From: an uncultured Flavobacteriales bacterium
GTDB taxonomy: Bacteria > Bacteroidota > Bacteroidia > Flavobacteriales_D > Parvicellaceae
DNA: 42,412 bases
Direction of reading: 5' to 3'
Assembly: GCA_943787725.1 (NCBI GenBank)
Contig: CALSNM010000024.1
Coordinates: forward strand, 1-42,412
Part shown: positions 1 through 9,448 of the stretch, in pieces
Layout: each line of letters opens with the position of its first letter
How positions within the stretch are numbered: the first letter of the stretch is position 1
The notes under the pieces: model-generated
The model's input: the letters and a program-made list of their open reading frames with translations, nothing else
Databases searched by the model: none
Told to the model about the DNA's origin: nothing
Position numbers and translations under genes: made by a program

Positions 1-2
1 AT

Positions 3-162
3 TCTAGTATTAATGGAGACTACGCGCCCCATTTACATTTTCAAATCATTAAGGACATGCAAAACAATTTTGGCGATTATCCAGGTGTTTGCAGCTTAAA
101 CCAATTGAGTTTTTTTTAAAGAGAATTGCCCAAATCCAATGGAGTTATTAGGAATACTTTAG
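3..162 (+). CDS. M23 family metallopeptidase, C-terminal end (partial, frameshifted)
   Basis: This is the tail of a peptidoglycan endopeptidase of the M23 (LytM) type, running in from the left edge of the window. The frame from position 3 reads an APHLHFQI segment, which holds the HxH zinc/active-site motif, followed by [13 protein letters not shown], a layout usual in Bacteroidota M23 domains. The frame stops at 117-119 inside a run of eight T (110-117). Removing one T continues the protein as [16 protein letters not shown] and stops at 160-162, which fits the family tail (CPNP...LLGI), so I take 162 as the true end. The gene converges on the GH3 gene with six bases between them. M23 domains of this form are often fused to aminotransferase or kinase-like domains, but that part is outside the window. 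Confidence 0.7.
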
Positions 163-168
163 AGTAAA

Positions 169-1256
169 TTAATCAATCAGTCCCAAACAGTATTTTAAGC
201 GAATAATCTTTTTAACCGAAGAATAAACTTGAAAACGAAAGTCTTCATCCTCATTCATTTTAGAAAGGATGTCATTTATATCTTTTTCTTCCTCTACCGG
301 CATAAGCAATTGATCGCAGCCGGCCATTACCGCTTTTAACCCAGAATTTGGCACAGTCCTAACCCCTCCCATATTCATTGCATCCGTAATAACCAATCCC
401 TCTAAATCCCAATTCGTTTTTCAATAAATCTGTTACAATCTCCCGAGAACAGGTGGATGGTAACCCTTCTGTATTGTATTTTTCGTTATTCTTAACTGCA
501 ATATGAGCTACCATTATTGACAAAACTCCATTGTCAATAACGGGTTGGTAATTTGGAACCTCTTTCATTTCTCCATCAATAAAGACTAATTTTTCATGTG
601 TATCCCCAACTACAAATCCATGACCTGGAAAATGCTTTGCCGTAGCTATAATCCCATTATCGTTGCGTTTCTTCAATAAAAATATTCGAAAACCCAATCA
701 CAGTATCCATTGCTAAACCAAAACTCCTATTACTTACAGTTTTGTTTGGTGATGCATCTATAACCGGGGCAAAGTTTTGTGTAATACCTATCTTATTTAA
801 ATCTGCAGATATTGTATTCGTTACTTCCTTTACCTTTTCCTTCGTCTTAATAGCATTTGTTTTCGGAACTGGAGTAGTGCCTTTAATTTTATATTTTATC
901 AATGTAGGTTCGGCATCAGCACTATAAATAGGGGGTAAATATCCATGGACTTCACAAATGCTATCAAACTGGTTGACAAATGCCGTAAAACTTTCAACTG
1001 TCCCATTCAGTAACAGAACACCTCCAGCTTTACCTTGTTGCATTAATTTTACGACATGTTCTGTAGGCTTTCCGTGCTTCCCAACCGCAGGAACTATCAA
1101 TTGTCCAACACGCAGAGTATCATTCATGTAACTGAATTGTTCATCTATACGCCTTTCTAATTCTGGATTGTAGTTATAAAAATCAGCTAGTGTAAAATCT
1201 TGTGCAAAAGTGTTTAGTGCAAAAACGAATGATATAAATAACGATAAGTATTTCAT
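169..1256 (-). CDS. Glycoside hydrolase family 3 (NagZ-like beta-N-acetylhexosaminidase), two frameshifts
   Basis: A GH3 enzyme, probably cleaving N-acetylglucosamine from muropeptides or chitin-type glycans outside the cytoplasm. The N-terminal part (1256 to about 670) begins with a signal peptide (MKYLSLFISFVFALNTFAQ) and includes LRVGQLIVPA and the FAPVIDAS segment. The middle part (about 690 to 405) has the KHFPGHG motif that binds substrate and carries the catalytic-dyad region. The last part (about 400 to 169) has VITDAMNMGGV, whose Asp is the expected nucleophile. The three parts lie in different frames, joined by one-base indels near 668-690 and near 402 (GFRG/LVITDAM). Joined, the protein is about 362 residues, the size of a single-domain NagZ; the beta-lactamase-like domain often fused in Bacteroidota is absent. 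The frameshifts are more likely consensus errors than decay, since every motif is intact. Confidence 0.85.
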
Positions 1257-1330
1257 GAAATGATATATTATAAATGCTAAAGTAACACTTCCTTAAATGG
1301 CTAAAATTATGTGGATAGTAATTTATTAAA

Positions 1331-1360
1331 TTGCAAATGTTGACATGAAGGTTATCTTTG
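1331..1360 (+). promoter_or_regulatory. Bacteroidota-type promoter of the MutS-related gene
   Basis: TTG at 1331-1333 and TATCTTTG at 1353-1360 are separated by exactly 19 bases, matching the Bacteroidota housekeeping promoter (TTG, 17-23 bases, TAnnTTTG). Transcription would start around 1364-1368. The ATG of the gene is at 1368, so the message would be leaderless or nearly so. Confidence 0.7.
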
Positions 1361-1367
1361 CACTCAT

Positions 1368-3353
1368 ATGCAGGAAAGACAAGAGGAGTATCAAGCGAAT
1401 ATCAATAATAATACAGCCGCATTTCAAGAGGTTAAAAAGAAAATTACACAAATTGTAGTTCTTCGTATTTTCGTATTTGCAGCAACTTGTTTTGGATGCT
1501 ATTTGTTTTCTTATAATGCAGGGCTTGCAATAACTACAGGTGTTTTTGGTGCACTTTCCTTTGTGTTCATGGTGCAGTACCACAGCAACTTAGATCGTAA
1601 AAAAAACTACTTTGAGGAATTGATTAGCATCAATGAAATTGAAATTGAAGCTTTAAATGGAAATATTGATAATTTAGAAAATGGAGTAGAATTCTTGAAC
1701 CCAAATCATCACTACAGTTATGATATTGACCTCTTTGGAGATGGTTCTTTCTTTCAGTTTTTTAACCGAACAAAAACACTCGGTGGAAGAAAAAAACTCG
1801 CGTCTATTTTAGTCAGTAATGAAATTGACAATATTGAGAACAAACAAGCCGCTATTAAAGAGTTAGCAAAAAACAGCAAGGAGCGTCAGCACTTCTGGGC
1901 TAGTGCTGGAACTATTAAAACAGAAACGACATCCAAAACCGTTGAAGACTGGTTAAAAAACTATAAAACGTTTGCATCCAATAAACTCATTTCCTTTTTG
2001 ATAGTTCTTTTCCCTATTGTATCTGCTGTTCTACTTGGACTGCTTAGTGTGGACTTAATAGATTCAATGCTTTTTATCATTTGGTTTTTTGCAGGATTAT
2101 TTATTACAGGAGTATTTTTAAAGAGAGTTAACGCTATTTATAACGAAGCCAACAAAATAACAGACACTATTAATCAATATTCTGAATTACTGCAAATTAT
2201 AGAATCATCTGATTTTAAATCTGAACTACTCATTGAACAACAAGAAAAAATAAAAACCGAAAGTGCAAATGCTTCTCTGATTCTTAAAAAATTGGGTAGA
2301 GCTCTGGACAGACTAAACAGCCGAAACAATTTTATTGTTGGAATCTTTGGGAACGCACTATTGCTATGGGATGTGCTGTCTATTCACCTTTTGGAAAAAT
2401 GGATAAATAACTATTCAATGAAAGTAGAAAGCTGGTTTGATGCTATCTACTACATTGATGCAATTCAATCCAGTGCGAATTACACTTACAACCACCCTAA
2501 CTTTTGCTTTCCAATAATAAACAATGATGATATGGTTATTGAAGCAAAAGAATTAGGTCATCCACTTATTCCAGAAGCAAAAAGAATTAACAATGATTTT
2601 AGTATCGATAAAAAGAACTTCATTATAATCACTGGAGCTAATATGGCTGGAAAAAGTACATTTTTAAGAACCTTATCTCTAAATATCGTATTAGCAAACG
2701 CAGGATTACCAGCGAGTGCCAAAGAATTTAATTACTCTCCTGTTAAGCTTATTACGAGTATGCGAACTTCTGATTCATTGCAGAAAGAAGAGTCCTATTT
2801 CTTTTCTGAATTGAAGCGTTTAAAGTTTATTGTAGACAATATTAAGACAGAGAAATACTTTATCATTTTAGATGAAATTCTAAAAGGGACAAACAGTAAG
2901 GACAAAGAAATGGGGTCGAAAAAGTTTGTAGAAAAATTGGTAGCTTCTGGCTCTACTGGAATAATTGCTACGCATGATTTAGGCCTTTGTGAAATTCACA
3001 AGCGTTTTCCTCAAGTCATCAATAACTATTTTGATGCAGAAATTATTAATGGTGAATTATATTTTGATTATAAATTTAAAGAAGGAATTTGCCAAAATAT
3101 GAATGCTTCTTTCCTGTTAAAGAAAATGGAAATTAGTAGAGGATTGAAACTTTACTTTTTGAATTATGGGCTTATTTATATTTTTAAACCCAAAATACAT
3201 ATATCATCAATCTGTTCAAGATCAGCTCTCCATTCTTCAAATACCGTATTCAACATTCCTTGCTGCTCATTCATAGGGGTGTTCGATATGGAAATCAATA
3301 ACTTTTTTAGATTTTTAACTTTATATTTTTTCCCTTTAGTGCCTCCAAATTGA
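1368..3353 (+). CDS. MutS-related membrane ATPase (MutS domain V)
   Basis: A member of the MutS-related ATPase family common in Bacteroidota, which keeps the core and ABC-type ATPase domain but lacks the N-terminal mismatch-recognition domain. Hydrophobic segments lie around residues 28-70 and 205-250, so it is predicted to sit in the membrane, unlike true MutS. The ATPase domain has Walker A (TGANMAGKST, about residue 421), a conserved MRTSDSLQKEESYFFSEL segment and Walker B (FIILDEILKGTN), then the ATHD switch. Family members end soon after the GICQNMNASFLLKKM stretch; here the frame runs about 70 codons further, into the convergent phosphatase gene. The natural stop is probably near 3137 and was lost to a one-base indel. 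The exact function is unknown; a role in mismatch repair should not be assumed. Confidence 0.8.
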   Translation: MQERQEEYQANINNNTAAFQEVKKKITQIVVLRIFVFAATCFGCYLFSYNAGLAITTGVFGALSFVFMVQYHSNLDRKKNYFEELISINEIEIEALNGNIDNLENGVEFLNPNHHYSYDIDLFGDGSFFQFFNRTKTLGGRKKLASILVSNEIDNIENKQAAIKELAKNSKERQHFWASAGTIKTETTSKTVEDWLKNYKTFASNKLISFLIVLFPIVSAVLLGLLSVDLIDSMLFIIWFFAGLFITGVFLKRVNAIYNEANKITDTINQYSELLQIIESSDFKSELLIEQQEKIKTESANASLILKKLGRALDRLNSRNNFIVGIFGNALLLWDVLSIHLLEKWINNYSMKVESWFDAIYYIDAIQSSANYTYNHPNFCFPIINNDDMVIEAKELGHPLIPEAKRINNDFSIDKKNFIIITGANMAGKSTFLRTLSLNIVLANAGLPASAKEFNYSPVKLITSMRTSDSLQKEESYFFSELKRLKFIVDNIKTEKYFIILDEILKGTNSKDKEMGSKKFVEKLVASGSTGIIATHDLGLCEIHKRFPQVINNYFDAEIINGELYFDYKFKEGICQNMNASFLLKKMEISRGLKLYFLNYGLIYIFKPKIHISSICSRSALHSSNTVFNIPCCSFIGVFDMEINNFFRFLTLYFFPLVPPN

Positions 3354-5300
3354 TCTTGAAAACCATCAGTAAAAATATATAGTCTATCATCTTTTTCTAA
3401 GGTAATTTCATGCGTAAGAAACGGTTCAGGAAAAGGATATTTTCCAATAGGTTTTCGATTTGGCAGTTTTTCTAGTAATTCTCCTTTTCTAATAATCCAT
3501 AAAGGGTTATTCGCTCCAGCCCATAGTAGCTTATTGCCTTCAATGGAGCATAGTGAAATATCCATTCCATCTGCCATTTCTGCTTGTTCCTCACTTTTGC
3601 TAAATTCTTGAATTACTATTTCCCTTGTTTTATCCAATATTTTACCAGGGTCAGTTAAACCATGTTCACGAACACTTCTGTTCAGCCCGTTATTGCAAAC
3701 CACAGAGATCATAGCTCCAGGAACTCCGTGTCCTGTGCAATCAGCTACTGCAAAAAGGGTTTTTCCATTTTTAATCTCGAGCCAATAAAAATCTCCGGCA
3801 ACAATATCCTTTGGCTTATACAAAATAAAGTAATCTTTTAAATGGTTGTTGATCATGTCAGGAGCTGGAAGAATAGCTGACTGAATTCTCTTAGCGTATT
3901 TAATAGAATCTAATATTTCATTATTCTTTATTTGAACAATCTCCTTTTGTTCTTGAATCAAAGCGTTTTGTCTTTGACTTATAAGAAATCGGTTGAACAT
4001 AAATAAGCCAAATAACATTACTACCGCTAATCCTCCATATAGGGTATATCGCTTGGTTTGTTCTTGATTGATTTGAGCCTTATGTGTTTCAATTTCAGCA
4101 TCTGTTACTTTTTTTTCCTCAACAGCTAATAAACTATCCGCTAAGATCATTTTTTCATATTCATTTTGTAAGTTTTGCCTGATAATTAATTTATTATTTT
4201 CAATATTCTTTAGGCTATCTTTCATAACTGTACATAATTCTAACATCTCTACAGTCTTTTTCCAATCACCTTTTTGTTTACTTATTTTGCTTAGCATTTC
4301 CGCTGCTATTTGAATGTCTAATGGATACCCTAACTCCATAGCTATGTCGAGTGATTCTTCAATACATTTACTAGCTTCGGCATAATTTCCTTTTAGTATG
4401 TATGTTTTTCCCATATTGGAAAGAGTTGTTCCTACACCTTTTATAGAATTATTATCGGTATAAATTTTTAAACTAACGTTAAAAAATTCTAAAGCTTTAT
4501 TATATTGTAAATTCTCTTTTGCTACCATTCCAAGCATGTTGTTGGACATCGCAATTCCTTTAAATCATTAATTTTTGTACGTAGTGCTAAACTTTTTTGG
4601 TGGTATTTTTCTGATTTAAACAAATCACCTTGTTTTTGATAAACATAACCAAGGTTATTCAAAGCTAAACTTATATATCTGTCGTCTTCTAATTCTTTAG
4701 ACATTTCCAAGCTCTTTGTAAATTTTTCAATAGCTATATCATATTCCTCAAGGTTTGCATATAGATAAGCAATGTTGTTTAATGTAGATGCGACGCCCGA
4801 TAAATCACCAATATTTTCTCTGATCTCTAGGCTATTTTGATAAAGCTTTAAAGCCTTTGGAATATCTCCTTTATCATCATAAATATTCGCCAAATTATTC
4901 AAGATAGTTGCTACTCCCTCCTTATTATCTAATTCCTTCTGTATAATTAATGTTTCCTTGTATAATTTGATAGCATCATCCGCATAACCCGAATTCGATT
5001 TTACGTATGCAATGCTCATGAGTGCCGCGGCCAATCTGTTCCTTAAATACAAGTAATTCGGCAGCATCGTGCTGTTTTGAATGCTTAAGAAAACTTCTAC
5101 AGTCCACGGCGATGCTGTCCCAGTATCCTTCTCGCAAGATCCATCCCGCGAAACCAATTTCCGAGCGTAATAAGTATTCTTGCAGTGTCTGAAGATGCTA
5201 TAGAAAGCTCATGTCTTCAGCGAGTCCAGAGTTTGCGACTATCTTGTGAATAGGATGAGATGGAAATGATTAAAATTAAAAAAGCTCCTACTATTTTCAT
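3176..5300 (-). CDS. TPR-repeat, membrane-anchored SpoIIE-type Ser/Thr phosphatase (frameshifted N-terminus)
   Basis: A probable PP2C-like phosphatase that would oppose Ser/Thr kinases. In order it shows a signal peptide (MKIVGAFLILIISISSYSQ from the ATG at 5300), tandem tetratricopeptide repeats with NNLANIYDDKGD- and NNIAYLYANLEEYD-type units, one membrane helix (LYGGLAVVMLFGLFMF), a coiled coil, and a C-terminal SpoIIE domain. The last has KPKDIVAGDFYW, the metal-binding VADCTGHGVPGAM, and DDRLYIFTDGFQDQFGG. The TPR part lies outside the membrane helix and the phosphatase inside. Frames change near 4553-4558 (LKE to KGIAMSNN; one A missing from a run) and several times between about 5020 and 5290, where an in-frame product exists only when pieces such as YWDSIAVDC are joined. 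The open stretches are 3176-4549 and 4522-5157. It is the only phosphatase gene seen near the kinases of this window. Confidence 0.8.
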
Positions 5301-5690
5301 TCTATTTCTTCAGTTTTATCATAGATATCAAACAATTTAATCGAATGTATTATATTGGACTCTATAATGCAAATTAGTTATTTAAAATTTAGTATTTACT
5401 AAGGTTATTCTTTTTATGATTTTGACTACGGTTTTTATTATATTTGAGGTGTTAATTATCTGATACCCTTGATGGGATCACCTGAAAATGCATAATTACC
5501 TTATTTGACATTAATAGTATTGTGTATTTTTATAGTTTTGTTTGTGCAGATGTTAGCATTTCTTTGTGCTTTAAATTGTGCTGGTCAAAAATTAATTATC
5601 AATTAAGTTTCTCAGGGTGAGTCCGGAAACATGGAGTTTATATAGTTGGTTGTTGTTGACAATTCTGCGGTTTATGATTTTGTTGTTCTT
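5290..5690. repeat. Dispersed duplication, copy 1 (matches about 10640-11011)
   Basis: The stretch from the start codon of the SpoIIE gene through the upstream region and into a dead coding sequence matches 10640-11011 over most of its length, with substitutions and small indels. Shared landmarks include TTCATTCTATTTCTTCAG, GCATAATTACCTTATTTGAC, and GGTGAGTCCGGAAACATGGA. Copy 2 is the promoter region and first coding part of the giant adhesin. Confidence 0.75.
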
Positions 5691-5748
5691 TCTATATAGA
5701 CTGTGAATGGCTTTGTTGTTTTTTTATATAATTCTGGATTGCCTGGAT
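5520..5748 (+). pseudogene. Decayed copy of adhesin N-terminus (signal peptide plus lamin-tail-like domain)
   Basis: Read in the frame matching the adhesin start at 10855, this stretch gives [17 protein letters not shown], then KLIIN, then [12 protein letters not shown] and [11 protein letters not shown], the same as the signal peptide and first strands of the lamin-tail domain of the adhesin. Its codons are broken by substitutions: GAA became TAA and GAG became TAG relative to the live copy, and another TAG follows. After VYD the homology shortens to a degenerate TVNGFVVFLYNSGLPG, again lamin-tail-like, ending in TAG at 5748. Unlike the single-base indels elsewhere in the window, these are true nonsense substitutions, so this is an old dead duplicate. 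Confidence 0.7.
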
Positions 5749-5780
5749 AGATGAGTAGAACAAATTTGAGTAAGTCGTTA

Positions 5781-6788
5781 ATGATTGGAAAAGAAATATT
5801 AGGATATACTATTGAAAGCGTTCTAGGTGAAGGAGGTATGGCTACCGTGTATAAGGGAGTGAACCAACAAACCAATCATAGTTTAGCATTTAAGGTTTTG
5901 GATAATAAGCTTACAAGTAGCGAATCTTTGATGACACGTTTCAGGAATGAGGCGACTTTAGGAATAAATTTAGATCACCCTTATATTGCGAAGGTATTTA
6001 ATTTTATTAAGGATGAAAATGTTCCTATGATATTGATGGAAAATATTGATGGTTGTTCAATTGCTCAATACTTTAAAGATAGAAAGTGTAATCTTTCGGA
6101 AAAGATAGAGGTTTTCATAAAGGTCTTAAATGCGTTTGGGTATGCCCATTCGTTAAAAGTTGTTCATAGAGATATAAAACCTTCAAATATAATAGTCGAT
6201 AAATGGGGTAACCCGAAGGTGTTGGATTTCGGGATCGCAAGAATTGACACCCAAGAAGGAGTGGGGTTAACCAGAACAGGTGCACATATGGGGAGTTTAC
6301 CATATATGAGCCCTGAACAAATTAAGGGTATTAAAAACATAGATAAAAAGACGGATATATATTCTTTAGGCCTACTTCTATACGAGTTGATTTCAGAAAA
6401 ACCGGTATTTGATTCTGAAACGGAAAATTCATATCTATTGCCTACAAAGATTATGAATGATGCTGTTCCTAAAATTGAGGGAGCTGCATATGCTCGCATC
6501 AATCAGATTATAAAAAAGGCTACCAATAAGAGTCCAGAAGATCGATATAGCTCTTGTAAAGCCTTCAAATCAGCGCTGTTAGATAATGAAGTGTTTAAAG
6601 ATATAGAAGGTTCGAATAAGAATGACGAACCTAAGTTTCCAAAAAGTGTTTATCAAGCTTATTTGGAGGTTACCAAAGAAGATGCAGTTAACAATGACCC
6701 TGACCCAGAATATTTTTCCAGGTCTGAGTTTAAGGCGGCAATTATAATTGGCTGTGTTGTTTTATTGCTATTTCTGATGTCGCAATGA
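5781..6788 (+). CDS. Hanks-type Ser/Thr protein kinase with C-terminal membrane anchor
   Basis: A complete Ser/Thr kinase of 335 residues. It has the Gly-rich loop (LGEGGMATVYKG), the lysine of strand 3 (LAFKVLD), the catalytic loop HRDIKPSNI, DFGIA, and the activation segment ending in SLPYMSPEQ. The protein ends with a single hydrophobic helix (AAIIIGCVVLLLFLMS), so it is tail-anchored with the kinase in the cytoplasm and almost nothing outside. An in-frame ATG ten codons upstream (5751) is possible, but I prefer 5781 because the kinases at 28734-42412 all begin with MIGKQIL or MVGKQIL and this one reads MIGKEILGYTI. It stands alone, directly after the dead adhesin copy and convergent with a lipoprotein gene. 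It is more divergent than the other membrane kinases in the window and lacks their sensor module. Confidence 0.88.
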   Translation: MIGKEILGYTIESVLGEGGMATVYKGVNQQTNHSLAFKVLDNKLTSSESLMTRFRNEATLGINLDHPYIAKVFNFIKDENVPMILMENIDGCSIAQYFKDRKCNLSEKIEVFIKVLNAFGYAHSLKVVHRDIKPSNIIVDKWGNPKVLDFGIARIDTQEGVGLTRTGAHMGSLPYMSPEQIKGIKNIDKKTDIYSLGLLLYELISEKPVFDSETENSYLLPTKIMNDAVPKIEGAAYARINQIIKKATNKSPEDRYSSCKAFKSALLDNEVFKDIEGSNKNDEPKFPKSVYQAYLEVTKEDAVNNDPDPEYFSRSEFKAAIIIGCVVLLLFLMSQ

Positions 6789-6816
6789 TGAAAATAAAAG
6801 CTCCTAGCCGCTGAAT

Positions 6817-7380
6817 CTATTTTAAAACTTCTACTTTATTCGCATATCTGTTAATTATTGGCTCATAATAAACCACTACTTTCTTACCTTTTAACTGTAA
6901 ATCTTCTTCAGAGAGATAGCTTTCAAATGTCATTTCTGTACCAGTAGCTAATATTGTAAAATCCTGTGGCATATCACCAGCATATAAATCATCCTCAGTT
7001 GCCCAAGTCTCATATGTTCCTTCAATTTTCCTCCAGCTAGGGTCAATGTCTTCTGTAGGTTCTTTTCCGTCTTCAATAATCATTCTATAGCGGCTATCAT
7101 TGGCTTCGTCATACCATACTTTTATTTTCTTTCCTGTTATCGCTTCAGGATCTTCCATCCCTTCTAAATACTCTTGTTCAAATCTATATTCCTCGCCATT
7201 TGCCTCAATTATGATAAACGAGGTAATGAAATTTCCTGAGTCGTCAATTCTCAGGAATTCACCTATTGCAGGGTTTTCCAGAGTAAATTTACCTTTTTCT
7301 TCGTCGTCGTTTGAACTGCAAGAAGTAAAAAGTAAAACTGCTAAGAGTAATATGCTTTCGATATTTAATAATTTGTTCAT
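6817..7380 (-). CDS. Lipoprotein with two similar domains, function unknown
   Basis: A 187-residue secreted lipoprotein. The N-terminus is a type II signal (MNKLLNIESILLLAVLLFTSC), with the lipidated Cys at residue 21 followed by SSNDDEEKG. Two halves look alike: the first ends with ITGKKIKVWYDEANDSRYRM and the second with LKGKKVVVYYEPIINRYANK, suggesting an internal duplication of a small beta-rich domain. Similar short domains occur in Bacteroidota lipoproteins of unknown role. I recognise no catalytic motif. The gene converges with the kinase at 5781-6788 (28 bases between the stops) and is divergent from the propeller lipoprotein at 7482. Confidence 0.75.
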   Translation of the reverse strand: MNKLLNIESILLLAVLLFTSCSSNDDEEKGKFTLENPAIGEFLRIDDSGNFITSFIIIEANGEEYRFEQEYLEGMEDPEAITGKKIKVWYDEANDSRYRMIIEDGKEPTEDIDPSWRKIEGTYETWATEDDLYAGDMPQDFTILATGTEMTFESYLSEEDLQLKGKKVVVYYEPIINRYANKVEVLK

Positions 7381-7481
7381 GATTTCTATTTTTTATTTAA
7401 ATATAGTAAAAATAGATTGTAAAAGTTCTAAAACATTCTATTTGAAACCTTAACGTAGCTATTTCAGTATTACCCTCAGTT

Positions 7482-9417
7482 TTGAGAAAGAATTTTATCT
7501 ATAGCTTAGTATTTTTATTCTTGCTTTCTGCTTGCCAAGAGTTGGCAGTGGCTGATGTGATTAATGAGTCAATTCCCACTGTGGTTATTGAAAAAGAAAT
7601 TATAACTGTAGATAATGTTACGGTGAATGTAGATGAGAATATTTTAGTCGGAACTTTTTTAGGGAACGAAACTCGAAACTATTATGGAGATAGTTCTGCA
7701 AGTTCCTTGAATCTTCTTTGGAGATCTTATCTCGGTTCTGGAACTACTCGCATAAATAGTAAAGATGGTTTAAAAGTTTGGAAAGGAGCGGGATGGACAG
7801 GACAATCACTGATTCTAAAAGAGGGTGGGGTTCCTTTTTTATTTCAAGGGTGTTATGACCATACTTTGAAAAAAATTAATTCTTTAACAGGGGAAATTAT
7901 TTGGTCATACGAATATGAGGATGTAGTAAAAGGTACTGGAACCATTTGCAAGAATGACTCATCTGAATATGCTATTCTACAGGGAAGTAGGTTAGGGGTA
8001 AACAATAATTTAAGGTCTAAAAAGGTCTATAGTTATAGGTCTGTAAGCGCATCAACGGGAACAGAAAATTGGCGAATGAATATAAAAAAAGGGCCCAGCT
8101 ACAGCAGAGATGTAGATGGGTCTGCTCTTATTTTGGATGATACTGCTTATCTCGGTTTGGAAAATGGGTATTTTGTTGTTTTTGATCCGAATAGTTCAGA
8201 AGAAATTATTGGTGATAGCCAAGATTACAATGAACCTAAGATAGAAGAAGAACATAAATTGTTTGATTCAAATGATAACAAAGCTCATTATGGAAACTTG
8301 GTTACAGAGTCTTCACCTTGCAAATTAGGAGATAGAGTTTATATAGCTTCTGGTTCAGGACACGTGTATGGATATAATTTAGTTACCGATAGCATAGACT
8401 GGGATTTAGAAATAGGATCTGATATTGATGGTTCACCGGTTGTAACGAATGATTCATGTTTGTTAATCTCCATAGAGAAACAATATATCCATGGACATGG
8501 AGGTGTATTAAAAATAAACCCTATTAAATCACCAGAGGAATCAGTTGTATGGTTTCAACCTACTGGTGACAGAAGTTATGCTGATTGGAAAGGTGGTGTT
8601 ATCGGTTCTCCTTCTACAAACGCTTATTATAATACGGAAGGGGAATATTTGAATTTAGCATGTTTTATTGGTATTGATGGGTTCTTATATGTGGTTGAGC
8701 ACGATGTTTATGAAGGTTCATTGGTGATTGGCCCAAATAAAGTTAATGAATACAAAACACCAAGAATTGTTGAAAAAATTAAGGTAGGACCCTCCATTTC
8801 AACTCCTATAATAGTTGGGAATACTATTGTTGCAGCTAGCTATAAAGGTATTTATTTATTTGAATTGGATAAAAATAAAGATATTCTACAAAAAGAATAT
8901 TTTAAAGGTACTTTTGAATCTACGCCAGTAGTAAATGAGGGTAAAATATACATTGCTTCAAGAAACGGATATTTATATTGTTTTGGAGCCAGCATTTTAT
9001 CAAATAATAATTTAATTGCTGTCAATTCAAATGATAGCGTCAGCTCTTTAAATTTTGAACTAAACGAAATCAATGAGGAAGTAAAAATAAGGGATCGTTC
9101 TATTAAGAAGGAAAGTTCTACAGCCCAAAACTCAAAAGAAAAAGATTTGACCAGAGTTGAATCACAAACAGATATATATAAAAATGATGGAATAGATGCG
9201 TATTATATTATTATAGGAACATATGCAATAAAGGAAAATGCTATCAATGTGAGCGCAGATAATTTTTAAAGTATTTGGGGAAAAATCAGGTATATTGAAT
9301 CTAAACAAACTATATTATGTTTATTCCTATAAATCAGAAAGTAAAGTTGAAATTAACTCAGAGTTATCTGAAGTAAGAAATAAATGTGATTGTGGAGCAT
9401 GGGTATTAAAAAACTAA
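7482..9417 (+). CDS. PQQ-type beta-propeller lipoprotein with C-terminal SPOR domain (frameshifted)
   Basis: A 644-residue envelope lipoprotein after repair of one frameshift. The signal ends in FLFLLSAC. The middle is a beta-propeller of PQQ/quinoprotein-like repeats: blades such as LKKINSLTGEIIWSYEYED, YGYNLVTDSIDWDLEIGSD and GKIYIASRNGYLYCFGA place Trp and Gly as in BamB-like proteins. The open frame stops at 9267-9269 in a TTTTTAAA run. Shifting one base continues it to 9417, and the joined part reads as a SPOR domain: AYYIIIGTYAIKENA, then LYYVYSYKSESK, then CGAWVLKN. SPOR domains bind denuded peptidoglycan, so the propeller would be tethered to the wall. The start codon is TTG (7482); no ATG fits before the signal peptide. 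The open portion alone is 7482-9269. Confidence 0.8.
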
Positions 9418-9448
9418 TACTATTCATGTAACCACACTAGCCCTTAAT

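Noticed and set aside
1368..3353. Genuine MutS mismatch repair protein
   Set aside because: It lacks the N-terminal mismatch-binding domain and has membrane helices; only the ATPase part is shared.
3138..3353. Real C-terminal extension of the MutS-related protein
   Set aside because: It is read antisense through the conserved end of the SpoIIE domain, and family members end at about 3137.
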